From: Defluviitaleaceae bacterium
GTDB lineage: Bacteria > Bacillota > Clostridia > Lachnospirales > WQUN01
Assembly: GCA_009779835.1 (NCBI GenBank)
Contig: WRBD01000014.1
Coordinates: forward strand, 1 to 62,006
Length of the DNA stretch: 62,006 nucleotides
Reading direction: 5' to 3'
Below the pieces are notes generated by a model. That model was not told the DNA's origin. It saw only the letters and a list, made by a program, of their open reading frames with translations, and ran no database searches. Shown here in pieces: positions 17,849-26,914 of this stretch (positions are counted from its first letter, which is position 1; each line of letters starts with the position of its first letter). Both the position numbers and the translations under genes were made by a program.

Positions 17849-18779
17849 AAATTTTTACCGTTTTACCCAGCGGTAATGTAATATTCGGCATAGTATGACC
17901 GCAGGGCAGACCTGCAATTATCGGCTTTCCCTCCGGAATTAGAAGCTCGCTTATGGCGAGCTTTATTGTTTCCAAATTTTCCGGCGAAAAATCGCCCAAA
18001 ATGAAACCCGCCGCATTTTCCAGCTTGCCCGCAAGTTTCAACTGTAATATCATCCTGTCAACCCGATACGGCTGCTCTTGCGTCTCTTCCAAAAATAAAA
18101 TACGCCCCCTCGTCTCTATCTCAAACGGCGTTCCAATTAACGACGCAATCAACGTAAGATTACCGCCGGTAAGAATCCCGGTTGAATTGCCTTTTTGAAC
18201 AATTTCAAGAATGTGGATGGAAAATGCCGATTTTTTTAACCACGAAAAGCACGAAAATTTTCGTGTTTTTTTGTGTCTTTCGTGGTCAATTTCTCTTTCA
18301 GCTTTATTCCCCTCGCTTTCAATCATTAACATTTGCATAAACGATTTTAAAGTTATTTCATCTGCGTTTGGCAAGTCGGCGCCGGGCATTGGGGCATGAT
18401 AGGTTATTAGGTTGCAGAATTGGTTTAGGACTATGTGCAGGGCAGTTACGTCGCTGTAACCCGCGAAAATTTTCGGGTTGCGGCGAATCATGGAGTAGTT
18501 TAAGTGTGGAAGCAGGCGTGATGCGCCGTATCCGCCCCGTGCCATGAGGATGCCTTTGATGTTTTTGTTTGCGAAGGCATTGTGAAGGTCGCGAAGGCGC
18601 AAGGTGTCCGGTCCCGCTAAATATTCATGGGATGCGTAACAGCTTTCCGTAACGTGAACGCGAAGCCCCATACCTTCCAAAATTTTTATTCCGGCGGAAA
18701 GTTTTTCGGGGTTAACGGGACCGCTTGCGGCGGTTATTGCAATTGTGTCGCCTTCGCGAAGAGGATTTGGTTTTCTCAT
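17805..18779 (-). CDS. ldcA: LD-carboxypeptidase (S66) with in-frame palindromic insert
   Basis: This 324-residue S66 peptidase removes the terminal D-Ala from murein tetrapeptides in peptidoglycan recycling. It has ARGGYGASRLL, the nucleophile serine in GYSDVTALH, Glu in FLEETQEQ and His in CGHTMPN. Residues 164-181, between the two domains, are basic and unlike the family. They are encoded by a palindromic DNA repeat (18238-18286) that keeps the frame. All catalytic residues lie outside the insert, so the enzyme is probably active. Confidence 0.88.
   Translation of the reverse strand: MRKPNPLREGDTIAITAASGPVNPEKLSAGIKILEGMGLRVHVTESCYASHEYLAGPDTLRLRDLHNAFANKNIKGILMARGGYGASRLLPHLNYSMIRRNPKIFAGYSDVTALHIVLNQFCNLITYHAPMPGADLPNADEITLKSFMQMLMIESEGNKAEREIDHERHKKTRKFSCFSWLKKSAFSIHILEIVQKGNSTGILTGGNLTLIASLIGTPFEIETRGRILFLEETQEQPYRVDRMILQLKLAGKLENAAGFILGDFSPENLETIKLAISELLIPEGKPIIAGLPCGHTMPNITLPLGKTVKISTESLYPIQIYARS
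18238..18286. repeat. palindromic repeat inside ldcA
   Basis: The outer arms ACCACGAAA/TTTCGTGGT enclose a perfect 16-bp palindrome, CACGAAAATTTTCGTG. A related palindrome with the same AACCACGAAA-GCACGAAA start lies at 39814-39876 between genes. This suggests a dispersed short element. Confidence 0.75.
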
Positions 18780-18817
18780 GCTTATATATATGTAAAAGAT
18801 TTATAAGATATTTCTAT

Positions 18818-18846
18818 TTGACTTTTCTGTGTGTGAGCTGTATAAT
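18818..18846 (+). promoter_or_regulatory. greA promoter
   Basis: TTGACT and TATAAT are separated by 17 bp, a near-consensus sigma-A promoter 69 bp before the greA start. Confidence 0.85.
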
Positions 18847-18914
18847 CCTCGTTTAATGGGGCATAACATTTTGTGCCGCTTTTTTTCATATTTACTTACC
18901 GGAGGGATTTTGCT

Positions 18915-19388
18915 ATGGCTGACAAAAAAACTGTTTTAACATACGAGGGTTTGAAAAAACTTGAAGATGAACTGCACGAACTGAAAGTTGTGCGCAGAAA
19001 AGAGGTTGCGGCAAAAATTAAAGACGCGCGCGGACAGGGCGACCTTTCCGAAAACGCCGAATATGATGCCGCAAAAGACGAGCAGGCCGAAATAGAATCG
19101 CGTATAGCTCTAATTGAAAAAATCCTTCGCAACGCCGAAGTGATTGACGAAGAAGACCTTGACCAAGACTCTGTTTCAATAGGGTCTAAGGTGCGTGTTC
19201 TTGACATGGAGTTTGATGAAGAGGTTGAATATCTGATTGTGGGTTCAACCGAGTCTGACCCGATGGGTGGCAGAATTTCCAATGAATCTCCGCTTGGCAT
19301 GGCATTGCTTTCAAACAAATGCGGCGATACCGTAACGGTAGACGCACCGCAGGGTTCTTTGCAATATAAAATTCTGCAAATAGCATAG
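18915..19388 (+). CDS. greA: transcription elongation factor GreA
   Basis: This 157-residue GreA stimulates transcript cleavage by stalled RNA polymerase. The N-terminal coiled coil carries [16 protein letters not shown] with the acidic tip, and the C-terminal FKBP-like domain has [13 protein letters not shown]. The ATG follows CCGGAGGG; an upstream in-frame extension lacks a site. Confidence 0.96.
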   Translation: MADKKTVLTYEGLKKLEDELHELKVVRRKEVAAKIKDARGQGDLSENAEYDAAKDEQAEIESRIALIEKILRNAEVIDEEDLDQDSVSIGSKVRVLDMEFDEEVEYLIVGSTESDPMGGRISNESPLGMALLSNKCGDTVTVDAPQGSLQYKILQIA

Positions 19389-19469
19389 GGTGGGTTTTTA
19401 AACTCTCCATTAATAACCTCTTTACAATAAGCGACACGTTCTTTATAATTGTGCAAAGGGGGTAGCGTC

Positions 19470-20114
19470 ATGCGCATCGAAAGAATTTCCGACACGCAGA
19501 TGAAATTCATACTAATGGTAGACGATTTGGAAGAACGGGATATAAAAATAAACGAACTTTCCTATGCTTCCGATAAAACCCAGCAACTTTTCCGCGAAAT
19601 AATGACTTTAGTGCAAGATGAACAGGAATTTGTAGAGGGAGAAACCCCCCTTATGTTTGAGGCTATGCGCGTTGGCGTTGATAGCCTTGTTGTGGTCGTG
19701 ACAAAAATCAACCAGCCCATAGACGGTGAAAAAAAATTCAATTTGATTCCCGCCGCGCGACAGGAATGCCGCTTCAAAAAGAGCAGTCCAATCAAGCAGG
19801 CCGAGCAAGCAAACGAAGACAGTTACAGCATATTCTCTTTCGATAACTTAGACCTTCTTGCCGCCGCAACAATTCGTCTGCCACAAAACTTCGCTGGAAC
19901 AAGCCAAGTACACAAAATGGATGGTCGCCTGTTTCTGATAATCACAAACGAAACCGAAGACACAAGCACAACCGCTGAACTTGAAGCAATTTTATACGAA
20001 TACGGGCAAAAACATATATCGAACAGACTAAGCCACCAATACTTAATTGAACGCGGCGATATCTTAATCGCCGAAAATGCCGTTGATAAATTGCGTATGT
20101 ATCATAATGCGTAG
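19470..20114 (+). CDS. mecA: adaptor protein MecA
   Basis: This 214-residue MecA-family adaptor delivers substrates to ClpC. The N-terminal domain (MRIERISDTQMKFIL, DLEERDIKINELSY) and the C-terminal ClpC-binding domain with FDNLDLLAAA are both present, joined by a charged linker near residues 95-120. The ATG follows AAAGGGGGTAG. Competence control is the Bacillus role; here it may be general proteolysis. Confidence 0.88.
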   Translation: MRIERISDTQMKFILMVDDLEERDIKINELSYASDKTQQLFREIMTLVQDEQEFVEGETPLMFEAMRVGVDSLVVVVTKINQPIDGEKKFNLIPAARQECRFKKSSPIKQAEQANEDSYSIFSFDNLDLLAAATIRLPQNFAGTSQVHKMDGRLFLIITNETEDTSTTAELEAILYEYGQKHISNRLSHQYLIERGDILIAENAVDKLRMYHNA

Positions 20115-20139
20115 CCTCCCCCTTTGACGGGGTTTAATA

Positions 20140-21261
20140 ATGATAAATTTGGATTACGCATCGCACACGCAAGCAGATGAAGCCGTGCTTGCGGAGTTTT
20201 GTAAAATTGAGCGCGAATGCGCGGGAAATCCCTTGTCGGCGCACCAAAGCGGGTGCGAAGCGCGTGAAATATACGAACGCGCAACAGAGGGAATTTCCGC
20301 GCTTCTTTGTGTTAATAAATCAGAAATAATTTACACATCAGGCGCAAGTGAAGCTAATAATTTGGCTGTGAAAGGGATTGCGCGGGCATATGTGCACACA
20401 GGGCGGCATATTCTTTCGACTTGCTTGGAACACCCGTCTGTTAGCGGCGCGTTGACTTTTCTCAGCGAAAATGGTTATGAAATAGAATTGTTAAAAATTC
20501 TGCCGAACGGAAAAGTTGACCTTTCACATTTGAAAACCGCTATAAGAAACGATACAATTTTGCTGTGCGTCAGTGCGGTTGATAGTGAACTGGGCGCGAT
20601 TCAACCAATGGAAGAAATTGCGGCAATTAAGGCGGATTTTCCAAACTGCCATCTCCATATAGACGCTGCACAAGCCGTAGGAAAAATTCCGATGCCTTGC
20701 GTGCATGCTTCAACGTTTTGCTTTTCCCCGCATAAATTCCACGGCCTTGGTGGTTTCGGGGTGCTTGTGAAGCGCGAAGGCGTAGTACTTGAGCCGTTAA
20801 TCCACGGAGGTTCAGAATCGAACGGATTGCTTTATCGCGGTGGGACACCTTCGCCCGCGATGGCATCAGCCTGTTTTGCTGCGTTACAAAAAGCCCTGCA
20901 AAACCAACACGAAAATTTTCAACATGTAACAATCCTGCGAAACTATTTATTAGAAAATCTCCCCAAAACCATGAGAATAAACAGCCCGTCCGACGGCAGC
21001 CCGTACATTTTAAACATAAGCGCACCGAATATAAAGGGTAAAGCCTTCCAAACTGTCCTGAACGAACGCGGAATAGCCGTCTCTGTAAAATCCGCCTGCT
21101 CAACAGACAATGCGCCGTCGCGCCCGGTTTTTGCCGTATCCGGCGATAAAAAAAACGCGCTCAACTCATGGCGCGTAAGTTTTAGTAATCACACAACAAT
21201 GCAAGAACTTGATACATTTCTTTCCGCCGTGCGTGAGATTTTAAAGGAGTATTCACATTGA
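20140..21261 (+). CDS. cysteine desulfurase (NifS/IscS-like)
   Basis: This 373-residue class V aminotransferase fold enzyme takes sulfur from cysteine. It has the PLP lysine Lys199 in SPHKFHGLGG and a catalytic Cys320 in KSACST. The downstream ttcA-type gene overlaps its stop codon by 4 bp, so this desulfurase probably feeds sulfur to tRNA 2-thiocytidine formation. Confidence 0.9.
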   Translation: MINLDYASHTQADEAVLAEFCKIERECAGNPLSAHQSGCEAREIYERATEGISALLCVNKSEIIYTSGASEANNLAVKGIARAYVHTGRHILSTCLEHPSVSGALTFLSENGYEIELLKILPNGKVDLSHLKTAIRNDTILLCVSAVDSELGAIQPMEEIAAIKADFPNCHLHIDAAQAVGKIPMPCVHASTFCFSPHKFHGLGGFGVLVKREGVVLEPLIHGGSESNGLLYRGGTPSPAMASACFAALQKALQNQHENFQHVTILRNYLLENLPKTMRINSPSDGSPYILNISAPNIKGKAFQTVLNERGIAVSVKSACSTDNAPSRPVFAVSGDKKNALNSWRVSFSNHTTMQELDTFLSAVREILKEYSH

Positions 21262-22097
21262 AAGATTTGACCCCAATTCAAAAAATAGAGCGCAGTATAC
21301 ATAAAAAATTCCGCCGTGAAATTTGGCGGAAATTTGTTGCGGGTGTGCAGCAGTATGGGTTGATTACAGAGGGCGATAAGATTGCTGTGTGTGTTTCAGG
21401 CGGTAAGGATTCGATGCTTATGGCGAAGCTTATGCAACAATTGCATCGTCATAGTGAGATTCCGTTTGAGTTGATTTTTTTGGTAATGAACCCCGGATAC
21501 AATGAAATAAATTTTCAAAAAGTTGTTGCGAACGCGGCTTTTTTAGAAATTCCCATACAGGTTTTTGATTCGAATATTTTCGATGTCGTAACAAAAACGG
21601 ACCGTTCGCCGTGTTATCTTTGCGCAAGAATGCGGCGCGGGTTTTTGTATTCGGCGGCGCAAAAGTTGGGCTGTAATAAAATCGCGTTGGGGCATCATAT
21701 GAGCGACGTTGTTGAAACAACGCTGATGTCCATGCTTTTTGGCGCGCAATTTAAAACTATGTTGCCTAAGCTAAACAGCAAAAATTTCCCCGGAATGCAG
21801 TTAATTCGTCCTATGTACTGTATAGAGGAAAACGCAATTTTAGCGTGGAAACGCTATAATTCGCTTTCCTTCATACAGTGCGCCTGTCCGCTGGCGGAAA
21901 ATTGCAATATCTATGATGCTTCCGGCGGCACATCTGCGCGTCAAACGGTGAAAGCACTTCTTTCGCAACTGAAAAAAGATAATAAAGATGTGGAAAAAAG
22001 TGTGTTCCAAAGTTTGCAAATGATTAATCTTGAAACGGTAATCGGTTACAAATTAAACGGCGTGGAATATTTTACTTCTTCTCCCGCGTCGAATTAG
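21258..22097 (+). CDS. ttcA: TtcA-like tRNA 2-thiolation enzyme
   Basis: This 279-residue PP-loop ATPase has SGGKDS at 47-52 and a Cys119-x-x-Cys122 pair, with a further CACPLAENCN segment. TtcA enzymes use a bound Fe-S cluster to thiolate C32 of tRNA. It starts with TTG after AAAGGAG, overlapping the desulfurase. The C-terminal part is divergent, so a related TtcA/TtuA-type substrate is possible. Confidence 0.82.
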   Translation: MKDLTPIQKIERSIHKKFRREIWRKFVAGVQQYGLITEGDKIAVCVSGGKDSMLMAKLMQQLHRHSEIPFELIFLVMNPGYNEINFQKVVANAAFLEIPIQVFDSNIFDVVTKTDRSPCYLCARMRRGFLYSAAQKLGCNKIALGHHMSDVVETTLMSMLFGAQFKTMLPKLNSKNFPGMQLIRPMYCIEENAILAWKRYNSLSFIQCACPLAENCNIYDASGGTSARQTVKALLSQLKKDNKDVEKSVFQSLQMINLETVIGYKLNGVEYFTSSPASN

Positions 22098-22707
22098 CCA
22101 TATTTTGGATTTCGAACATTTGCTTGTCGAGTTCGGAAATTTGTTCTGCGCATTCCCATAAATTTTTTGTTATGGATTCGGGCATATCATCGTTAAATTT
22201 ATAGCGCACCTTATGTTCGAGAGCAGCCCAAAAATCCATAGCCTGCGTACGAATTTGCACCTCTACGGGAATTCGTTCTGTTTGCTCGGTTAAGTAAATA
22301 GGAACCTCTATGATTAAATGGTAACTGCGATAACCCGAGGGCTTTGGAGACTCAATGTAATCGCGTTGCCTTAGAATTTTTATGTCCGGCTGACGTTTAA
22401 TAATATCGGCAAGGGTAATTATATCCCTCGCGTATGAACAGATACAGCGAATTCCCGCGATATCGGTGAGTTGGGTTCGCGCGTTTTCTGCCGTTATTTC
22501 AAGTCCGCGGCGATTCAATTTATCCGCTATACTTTCCGGCGATTTCATTCGGGTTTTTACGTGTTCGATAGGGTTGTACGTTTGCAAATTTTGAAATTCC
22601 TCTAAAAGTGTCCATACGCGCATTTCCATATTTTTCAACGCGCAACTAAACAATACCAATTCCTTTTTTAATTTTGTGAACTCCTCCGGTGAAAACAAAA
22701 CAGCCAT
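22072..22707 (-). CDS. small alarmone synthetase (RelQ-type)
   Basis: This 211-residue protein is a stand-alone RelA/SpoT synthetase domain, which makes (p)ppGpp from ATP and GTP or GDP. It shows RMKSPESIADKL, DIAGIRCICSY, RDYIESPKPSGYRSYH and VEVQIRTQAMDFWAALEHKVRYK. There is no hydrolase or TGS domain. It lies 43 bp after spoIIIAA and could share its transcript. Its 3' end overlaps ttcA by 26 bp. Confidence 0.92.
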   Translation of the reverse strand: MAVLFSPEEFTKLKKELVLFSCALKNMEMRVWTLLEEFQNLQTYNPIEHVKTRMKSPESIADKLNRRGLEITAENARTQLTDIAGIRCICSYARDIITLADIIKRQPDIKILRQRDYIESPKPSGYRSYHLIIEVPIYLTEQTERIPVEVQIRTQAMDFWAALEHKVRYKFNDDMPESITKNLWECAEQISELDKQMFEIQNMANSTREKK

Positions 22708-22750
22708 TTTGCTAGCCCCTTCCTGTGCGGAAAAATTCTAAGAATCTTTC

Positions 22751-23650
22751 TTAGACTCCTTTATTATAGCATAAAATTCCGTCGCCGCAATACACTCCCG
22801 CTATATGCCCAGGCTTGTCTAAGACGACGAATCTTTCAAAAAGCTTCCTGCTTACAACCGCCGAAAGCGACGGATTTGCCATAATACCTGCAATATCGCG
22901 CCCGTGCGCGGTACATAAAAGCTTCACGCCCGCGTTAAGAACAGCGTCAACGGCGCGTGCGTCTTGCTCGCCGCCCAGCTCGTCGGCGGCTATCACATCG
23001 GGCGACATTCCGCGAAGCAACATAACCATTGCAATTGATTTTGGGCAGCAGTCAATCACGTCGGTTCTGATGCCTATGTCATTTTGCGCTATGCCGCGAA
23101 AACAACCGGCTATTTCGGAGCGTTCGTCGGCAAGACCCACGGTCAATCCGCCATCGGAAATTTGACGCACAATGTCACGAAGAAGTGTTGTTTTTCCGCA
23201 ACCGGGCGGCGATACAATCATTGTGTGTTTCATCTTGCCGTTTTCCAAAATAAAAGGCAAAACAAAATCAGCGCAACCAAAAATACTGCGCGCTACACGA
23301 ATATTTAACCCGCTGATATATCGCCATGCCCTCACCGCGCCGTTTTCAATCACGACCTGCCCCGAAACTCCAACACGATGCCCGCCCGGCAATGTAATAT
23401 ATCCCATCGAAAGTTCCGCCTCGAACGCGTAAAAAGAATACTGACTAATCCGTTCCATTGTCTCTCGAATATCTTCCGCAGTAGGAGAAAATTCATTTAA
23501 TATATCACGCCCGCTGCTACGCAAAATCATAGGCTTGCCCGTACGTAGCCTAATCTCCGAAATCTTTTCAAACTCCGCCGTGCTTATGCCATCAAGCCGC
23601 CGCGCTACCCCCGTCCCAAGAAACGCACGGATGTTTTCTTTTATATTCAA
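22751..23650 (-). CDS. spoIIIAA: stage III sporulation protein AA
   Basis: This 299-residue SpoIIIAA is the secretion-type ATPase of the mother cell-forespore channel. It has Walker A SPPGCGKTTLLRD, ADERSEIAG, and DVIAADELGGEQDA. The start is TTG behind GGGGGAG, 16 bp after the amidohydrolase. In most spore formers spoIIIAA heads an eight-gene spoIIIAA-AH operon; here AB-AH do not follow, and the next gene is the alarmone synthetase. Confidence 0.94.
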   Translation of the reverse strand: MNIKENIRAFLGTGVARRLDGISTAEFEKISEIRLRTGKPMILRSSGRDILNEFSPTAEDIRETMERISQYSFYAFEAELSMGYITLPGGHRVGVSGQVVIENGAVRAWRYISGLNIRVARSIFGCADFVLPFILENGKMKHTMIVSPPGCGKTTLLRDIVRQISDGGLTVGLADERSEIAGCFRGIAQNDIGIRTDVIDCCPKSIAMVMLLRGMSPDVIAADELGGEQDARAVDAVLNAGVKLLCTAHGRDIAGIMANPSLSAVVSRKLFERFVVLDKPGHIAGVYCGDGILCYNKGV

Positions 23651-23666
23651 ACAATCTCCCCCATTG

Positions 23667-24950
23667 CTACACGAATATTTTTTTCGCCGCTCTTGCTTCG
23701 TGCAGAACTTTTTCTATGTCGATGGTTGTATATTCGCCTTTTTCATAAAGAATGCGTCCGCGAACTATTGTCATTTCAACATCGCGGCCACTTGTGGAGT
23801 AGGCTAGGTTAAGTATGGGGTCATAACACATGGTTTGACGGGGGTTGTCCATGTCGATTAAAAGCATGTCTGCGTCGTAGCCGTCTTTGAGTATACCGCT
23901 TGAGCTTTCGCGTCCTTGGGCTTTCGCTCCGTTTGATGTTGCCATTTTTAATGTTTCGTACGCGGGCAGAATGGTTGGGTCGGCGGTGATATATTTTTGC
24001 AAAAGCGATGCCATTTTTAATTCCTCGAAAAGGTCATGCGAATTATTTGAAGAAACGCCGTCCGTACCGAGTGCAACATTAACGTCGGCTTGAAGCATTT
24101 TTGTGACTGGCGCAAGCCCGCTTGCAAGCTTCAAATTGGAAAGCGGGTTATGCACAACGGTAACATTTTTCGCGGCAAGAATTTCGATGTCTTCGTCCGT
24201 GACCCAAACTCCGTGCGCCGCAATGCACGGCACATCGAAAACGCCGTGTTCCGCGAAAATTGCCGTAGGTGTTTTACCGTATTTTTTTACGCAATTTTCA
24301 TGTTCCGTTTGTGTTTCCGAAAGATGAACGTGCATTCTCAGATTATTTTTTTTCGCAAGTTCCAAAACCTGCTCCCAAACCCGTGGGAACGATGTGTACA
24401 CACTATGAATTGACGCGTCGATTATAACAGCGGTGTCGTTTTTTTCCTCCAATGCGCGAATTGTCTGGTTGTATTCTTTGCACGAAAAATAATCGAAATT
24501 TTCTTCGTCAAATCCGATAACACCATTGCAAATATTCGCAATCATTCCCACTTCGCGAGCCGTTCGAGCCACTTCGTCCATATCACAGTACATATCCGAA
24601 AAAGCCACTGTGCCGGACGATAACATCTCTGCCATAGCAAGCAAAGTTCCCGTACGAACAAGCGCAGATGTAAGCTTGCTTTCCGCCGGAATTAAATAAT
24701 TGAAAAGCCAATCTTCCAAAGCACGGTCATTGGCATAACCGCGAAAAAGTGTCATTCCCGCGTGTGTGTGGCAATTGTATAGGCCCGGCATAAGAACTTT
24801 GTTCGTACAGTCGATTACGCGCGCCGCTTTTTCTTTTTCCACGTCGGAAATTTTTATTTTTCCGTTGCTAATTCCAACATTTGCGTTTTCCAAAATCGGG
24901 GCTTCGGGATTCATTGTTACCACCGTTGCATTCTTAAATAAAATTTCCAT
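23667..24950 (-). CDS. mtaD: MtaD-type amidohydrolase (MTA/SAH deaminase)
   Basis: This 427-residue metal-dependent amidohydrolase has the HTHAGMTLFRG metal motif, HVHLSET, AAHGVW and LGTDGVSSNN. The closest family is 5-methylthioadenosine/S-adenosylhomocysteine deaminase, which acts in purine and methionine salvage. Guanine deaminase-like activity cannot be excluded. AGAGGT precedes the ATG. Confidence 0.87.
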   Translation of the reverse strand: MEILFKNATVVTMNPEAPILENANVGISNGKIKISDVEKEKAARVIDCTNKVLMPGLYNCHTHAGMTLFRGYANDRALEDWLFNYLIPAESKLTSALVRTGTLLAMAEMLSSGTVAFSDMYCDMDEVARTAREVGMIANICNGVIGFDEENFDYFSCKEYNQTIRALEEKNDTAVIIDASIHSVYTSFPRVWEQVLELAKKNNLRMHVHLSETQTEHENCVKKYGKTPTAIFAEHGVFDVPCIAAHGVWVTDEDIEILAAKNVTVVHNPLSNLKLASGLAPVTKMLQADVNVALGTDGVSSNNSHDLFEELKMASLLQKYITADPTILPAYETLKMATSNGAKAQGRESSSGILKDGYDADMLLIDMDNPRQTMCYDPILNLAYSTSGRDVEMTIVRGRILYEKGEYTTIDIEKVLHEARAAKKIFV

Positions 24951-24989
24951 TTTGTACCTCTTTCGTTTTTCGAGAAGTATAACGTACTT

Positions 24990-25023
24990 ATAAAAAAAAA
25001 GTAAGCGCCGTTTAACGACGCTT
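24990..25023 (-). terminator. terminator of the TauE operon
   Basis: On the minus strand AAGCGTCG and CGGCGCTT pair (one G-T) around a short loop and are followed by a run of T (positions 24992-25000). Confidence 0.7.
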
Positions 25024-25040
25024 CAGACTGATATAATATA

Positions 25041-25211
25041 CTAAGCCAATGCCGCTTCCAGTTTACCCAAATCTTGCAATGGAAACATTTTCAGTAGTTC
25101 CTTGTATTGATGCTGGGTCAGCCCTTCGGAATCTACATAGATTCTAATTTTTCTGTCTGTATCAGATTTTTTGAATTCATTTTTCAGTGATTCAAACGCC
25201 TCTAATTTCAT
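25041..25211 (-). CDS. small uncharacterised protein in TauE operon
   Basis: This 56-residue hydrophilic protein (SLKNEFKKSDTDRKIRIYVDSEGLTQHQYKELL in part) has no membrane segment. Its ATG overlaps the stop of the upstream transporter half-gene (ATGA) and follows AAGGAG, so it is coupled. I do not recognise a family. Confidence 0.6.
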   Translation of the reverse strand: MKLEAFESLKNEFKKSDTDRKIRIYVDSEGLTQHQYKELLKMFPLQDLGKLEAALA

Positions 25212-25597
25212 TGCATCTGCTCCTTCGTTGTTTTCTTTTCCTTCCATTTTTTGTACCCTTTAGTTAATTCATATGCCGCCATCATCAAAAGAAAAACTGC
25301 GAAACCTTTTCTTAGATAATTCGCGTCAATTTTTACTGCAATTAACGCACCGGTTATCGCGCCGGGAATTCCCCAAAGAATCAAAGAGGGAAGCCCTTTT
25401 TTTTCGATATTGCCGTTTTTTTTGTGGACAAAAATTGCAAAAAGAGCGGTTGGCAGAAAGTATAAAAGATTAATATTTTGCGCCTTTTGTTGTCCGATGT
25501 CCAAAAAAATTGTAAGCGCGGGAATTAAAATTGCGCCGCCGCCTATTCCCATGCCGCTTATAATCCCCGATGCAAGCCCCACAAGAATATATATCAT
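25208..25597 (-). CDS. half-size TauE/SafE-type permease, second half
   Basis: This 129-residue membrane protein starts with the GLASGIISGMGIGGGAILIPAL signature of TauE/SafE exporters. The family normally has about 250 residues with two homologous halves. Here each half is a separate gene, overlapping the other by 4 bp, so they probably form a heterodimer. The exported anion is unknown. Confidence 0.82.
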   Translation of the reverse strand: MIYILVGLASGIISGMGIGGGAILIPALTIFLDIGQQKAQNINLLYFLPTALFAIFVHKKNGNIEKKGLPSLILWGIPGAITGALIAVKIDANYLRKGFAVFLLMMAAYELTKGYKKWKEKKTTKEQMQ

Positions 25598-25947
25598 GAA
25601 AAAAGCATCCTAATCGCGCCGGCGGCAAGAAACGCGCCGAACAAAATATTTAACCACCATCCGGCAAGTTTGTTTAAAAGCTTTGCTCCGATAACTCCAC
25701 CACAAATGCCCCCTGCGGAAACAAGCAATACAATTTTCCATTCCAAGTCCACGCCCCAAATATAAATTCCCGCGCTAATTACCGAAAGCGGCAAAATAAC
25801 GGCAAGCGTAGTTGCGTGCGATTTTTTTGTTTCAAGCTTCATAAACTTTTGCAACGCGGGAACAAGTAAGCTTCCACCGCCCGCACCAAAAAGCCCGTTC
25901 GCAAGCCCAACAACAAGTCCTATCGAAGCCAATTTAAGATTTTTCAT
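25594..25947 (-). CDS. half-size TauE/SafE-type permease, first half
   Basis: This 117-residue membrane protein carries the repeat signature GLVVGLANGLFGAGGGSLLVPAL. It pairs with the next gene. The chosen Met lacks a strong ribosome binding site; an upstream in-frame start would add 16 residues. Confidence 0.78.
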   Translation of the reverse strand: MKNLKLASIGLVVGLANGLFGAGGGSLLVPALQKFMKLETKKSHATTLAVILPLSVISAGIYIWGVDLEWKIVLLVSAGGICGGVIGAKLLNKLAGWWLNILFGAFLAAGAIRMLFS

Positions 25948-26017
25948 ATGACTATTCTGTACAAATAAAATGATTTTATGTACGAACAAGCCCATCCTTT
26001 CGGACGGGCTCGTTTTA

Positions 26018-26278
26018 TTATCTTTTTTCCACCATAAACTTGATGGATGTTTTTTCTTTGCCGTCTACCTCCAGTTGAGAGAACGCGGGTATGCACACAA
26101 GGTCGATACCATTTGGTGCAACGTAACCGCGGGCTACCGCGATGCTTTTTACAACTTGGTTCACGGCGGCAGCACCAATGGCGTTAATTTCCACCGGTTC
26201 GCCGTTGCGAAGAATGGCGGCAATCGCGCCTGCAACGGATTTTGGTTCAGACTTTGAAGATACTCTTAAAACTTCCAT
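26018..26278 (-). CDS. spoVS: stage V sporulation protein S
   Basis: This 86-residue SpoVS has the conserved MEVLRVSSKSEPKSVAGAIA start and the GAAAVNQVVKSIAVARGY core. It is an Alba-like small protein needed for late spore development. AGGAGGCG lies 8 bp before the ATG. It is directly downstream of the 3' part of sigG. Confidence 0.96.
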   Translation of the reverse strand: MEVLRVSSKSEPKSVAGAIAAILRNGEPVEINAIGAAAVNQVVKSIAVARGYVAPNGIDLVCIPAFSQLEVDGKEKTSIKFMVEKR

Positions 26279-26325
26279 AGCATTTCGCCTCCTATCACGA
26301 AAAATGTGATTGTTATGATAGATTG

Positions 26326-26353
26326 ATTATACACATTTTAAATGGAATTGCAA
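26326..26353 (-). promoter_or_regulatory. spoVS promoter
   Basis: On the minus strand TTGCAA and TATAAT are 16 bp apart, between the end of sigG and spoVS. Confidence 0.65.
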
Positions 26354-26380
26354 AAAATTTCGCCAAAAAATTCTACGAAT

Positions 26381-26899
26381 CTACGAAATATATTTACGCA
26401 TATTTTTAAGCGCGTTTTTTTCCAAGCGGGATACTTGTGCTTGGCTGATACCTATTTCATCCGCAACTTCCATTTGCGTTTTTCCTTCAAAGAAACGCAG
26501 TGAAAGAATATGTTTTTCTCTTTTTCCGAGCCGTTTCAGGGCTTCTGAAAGGGAAAGGTTTTCCAACCATCTGTTATCGGTGTTTTTTTCGTCGGAAACT
26601 TGATCCATTACGAAAATTGCGTCCGCGCCGTCGTTATACACTGGCTCGAAAAGAGAAACGGGGTCTTGAATTGCGTTCAATGCCATAATAATATCTTCTT
26701 TTGGCAGTCCCATTTCTTTTGCGATTTCTTCAATGTCCGGCTCTTTTGCGTTTTTTGCCGTAAGTTTTTCCTTAACGCTTAACGCACGATACGCCGTATC
26801 ACGAAGCGAACGGCTTACCCGCACTGTATTATTGTCACGCAAATAACGGCGAATTTCGCCTATTATCATCGGAATAGATGTCATTAGGTGCAAATGCAA
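26381..26899 (-). CDS. sigG: sigG, 3' part of split gene
   Basis: This part encodes the last 161 residues of the forespore sigma factor SigG. It has the end of region 2 (IIGEIRRYLRDNNTVRVSRSLRD), region 3 and region 4 with the helix-turn-helix (KTQMEVADEIGISQAQVSRLEKNALK). Codons up to position 26872 are SigG. The first eleven residues of the open frame (positions 26873-26899) come from the recombination arm and have no ribosome binding site. Alone it lacks the core-binding region and should be inactive. The matching 5' part is at 41568-41903. Joined, they give 258 residues, against 260 in Bacillus subtilis SigG. Confidence 0.95.
   Translation of the reverse strand: MHLHLMTSIPMIIGEIRRYLRDNNTVRVSRSLRDTAYRALSVKEKLTAKNAKEPDIEEIAKEMGLPKEDIIMALNAIQDPVSLFEPVYNDGADAIFVMDQVSDEKNTDNRWLENLSLSEALKRLGKREKHILSLRFFEGKTQMEVADEIGISQAQVSRLEKNALKNMRKYIS
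26866..26895. other. attachment site, left junction (in sigG)
   Basis: The 7-bp core TCATCGG (26866-26872) is repeated directly at the right junction. Inside the element lies the arm ATGTCATTAGGTGCAAAT (26878-26895), whose exact reverse complement borders the right core. Putting the two element ends together gives an 18-bp perfect inverted repeat around a 12-bp centre with GG in the middle, the form of a serine integrase attP. Confidence 0.85.
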
Positions 26900-26914
26900 A
26901 AGGAGGACACCTGA

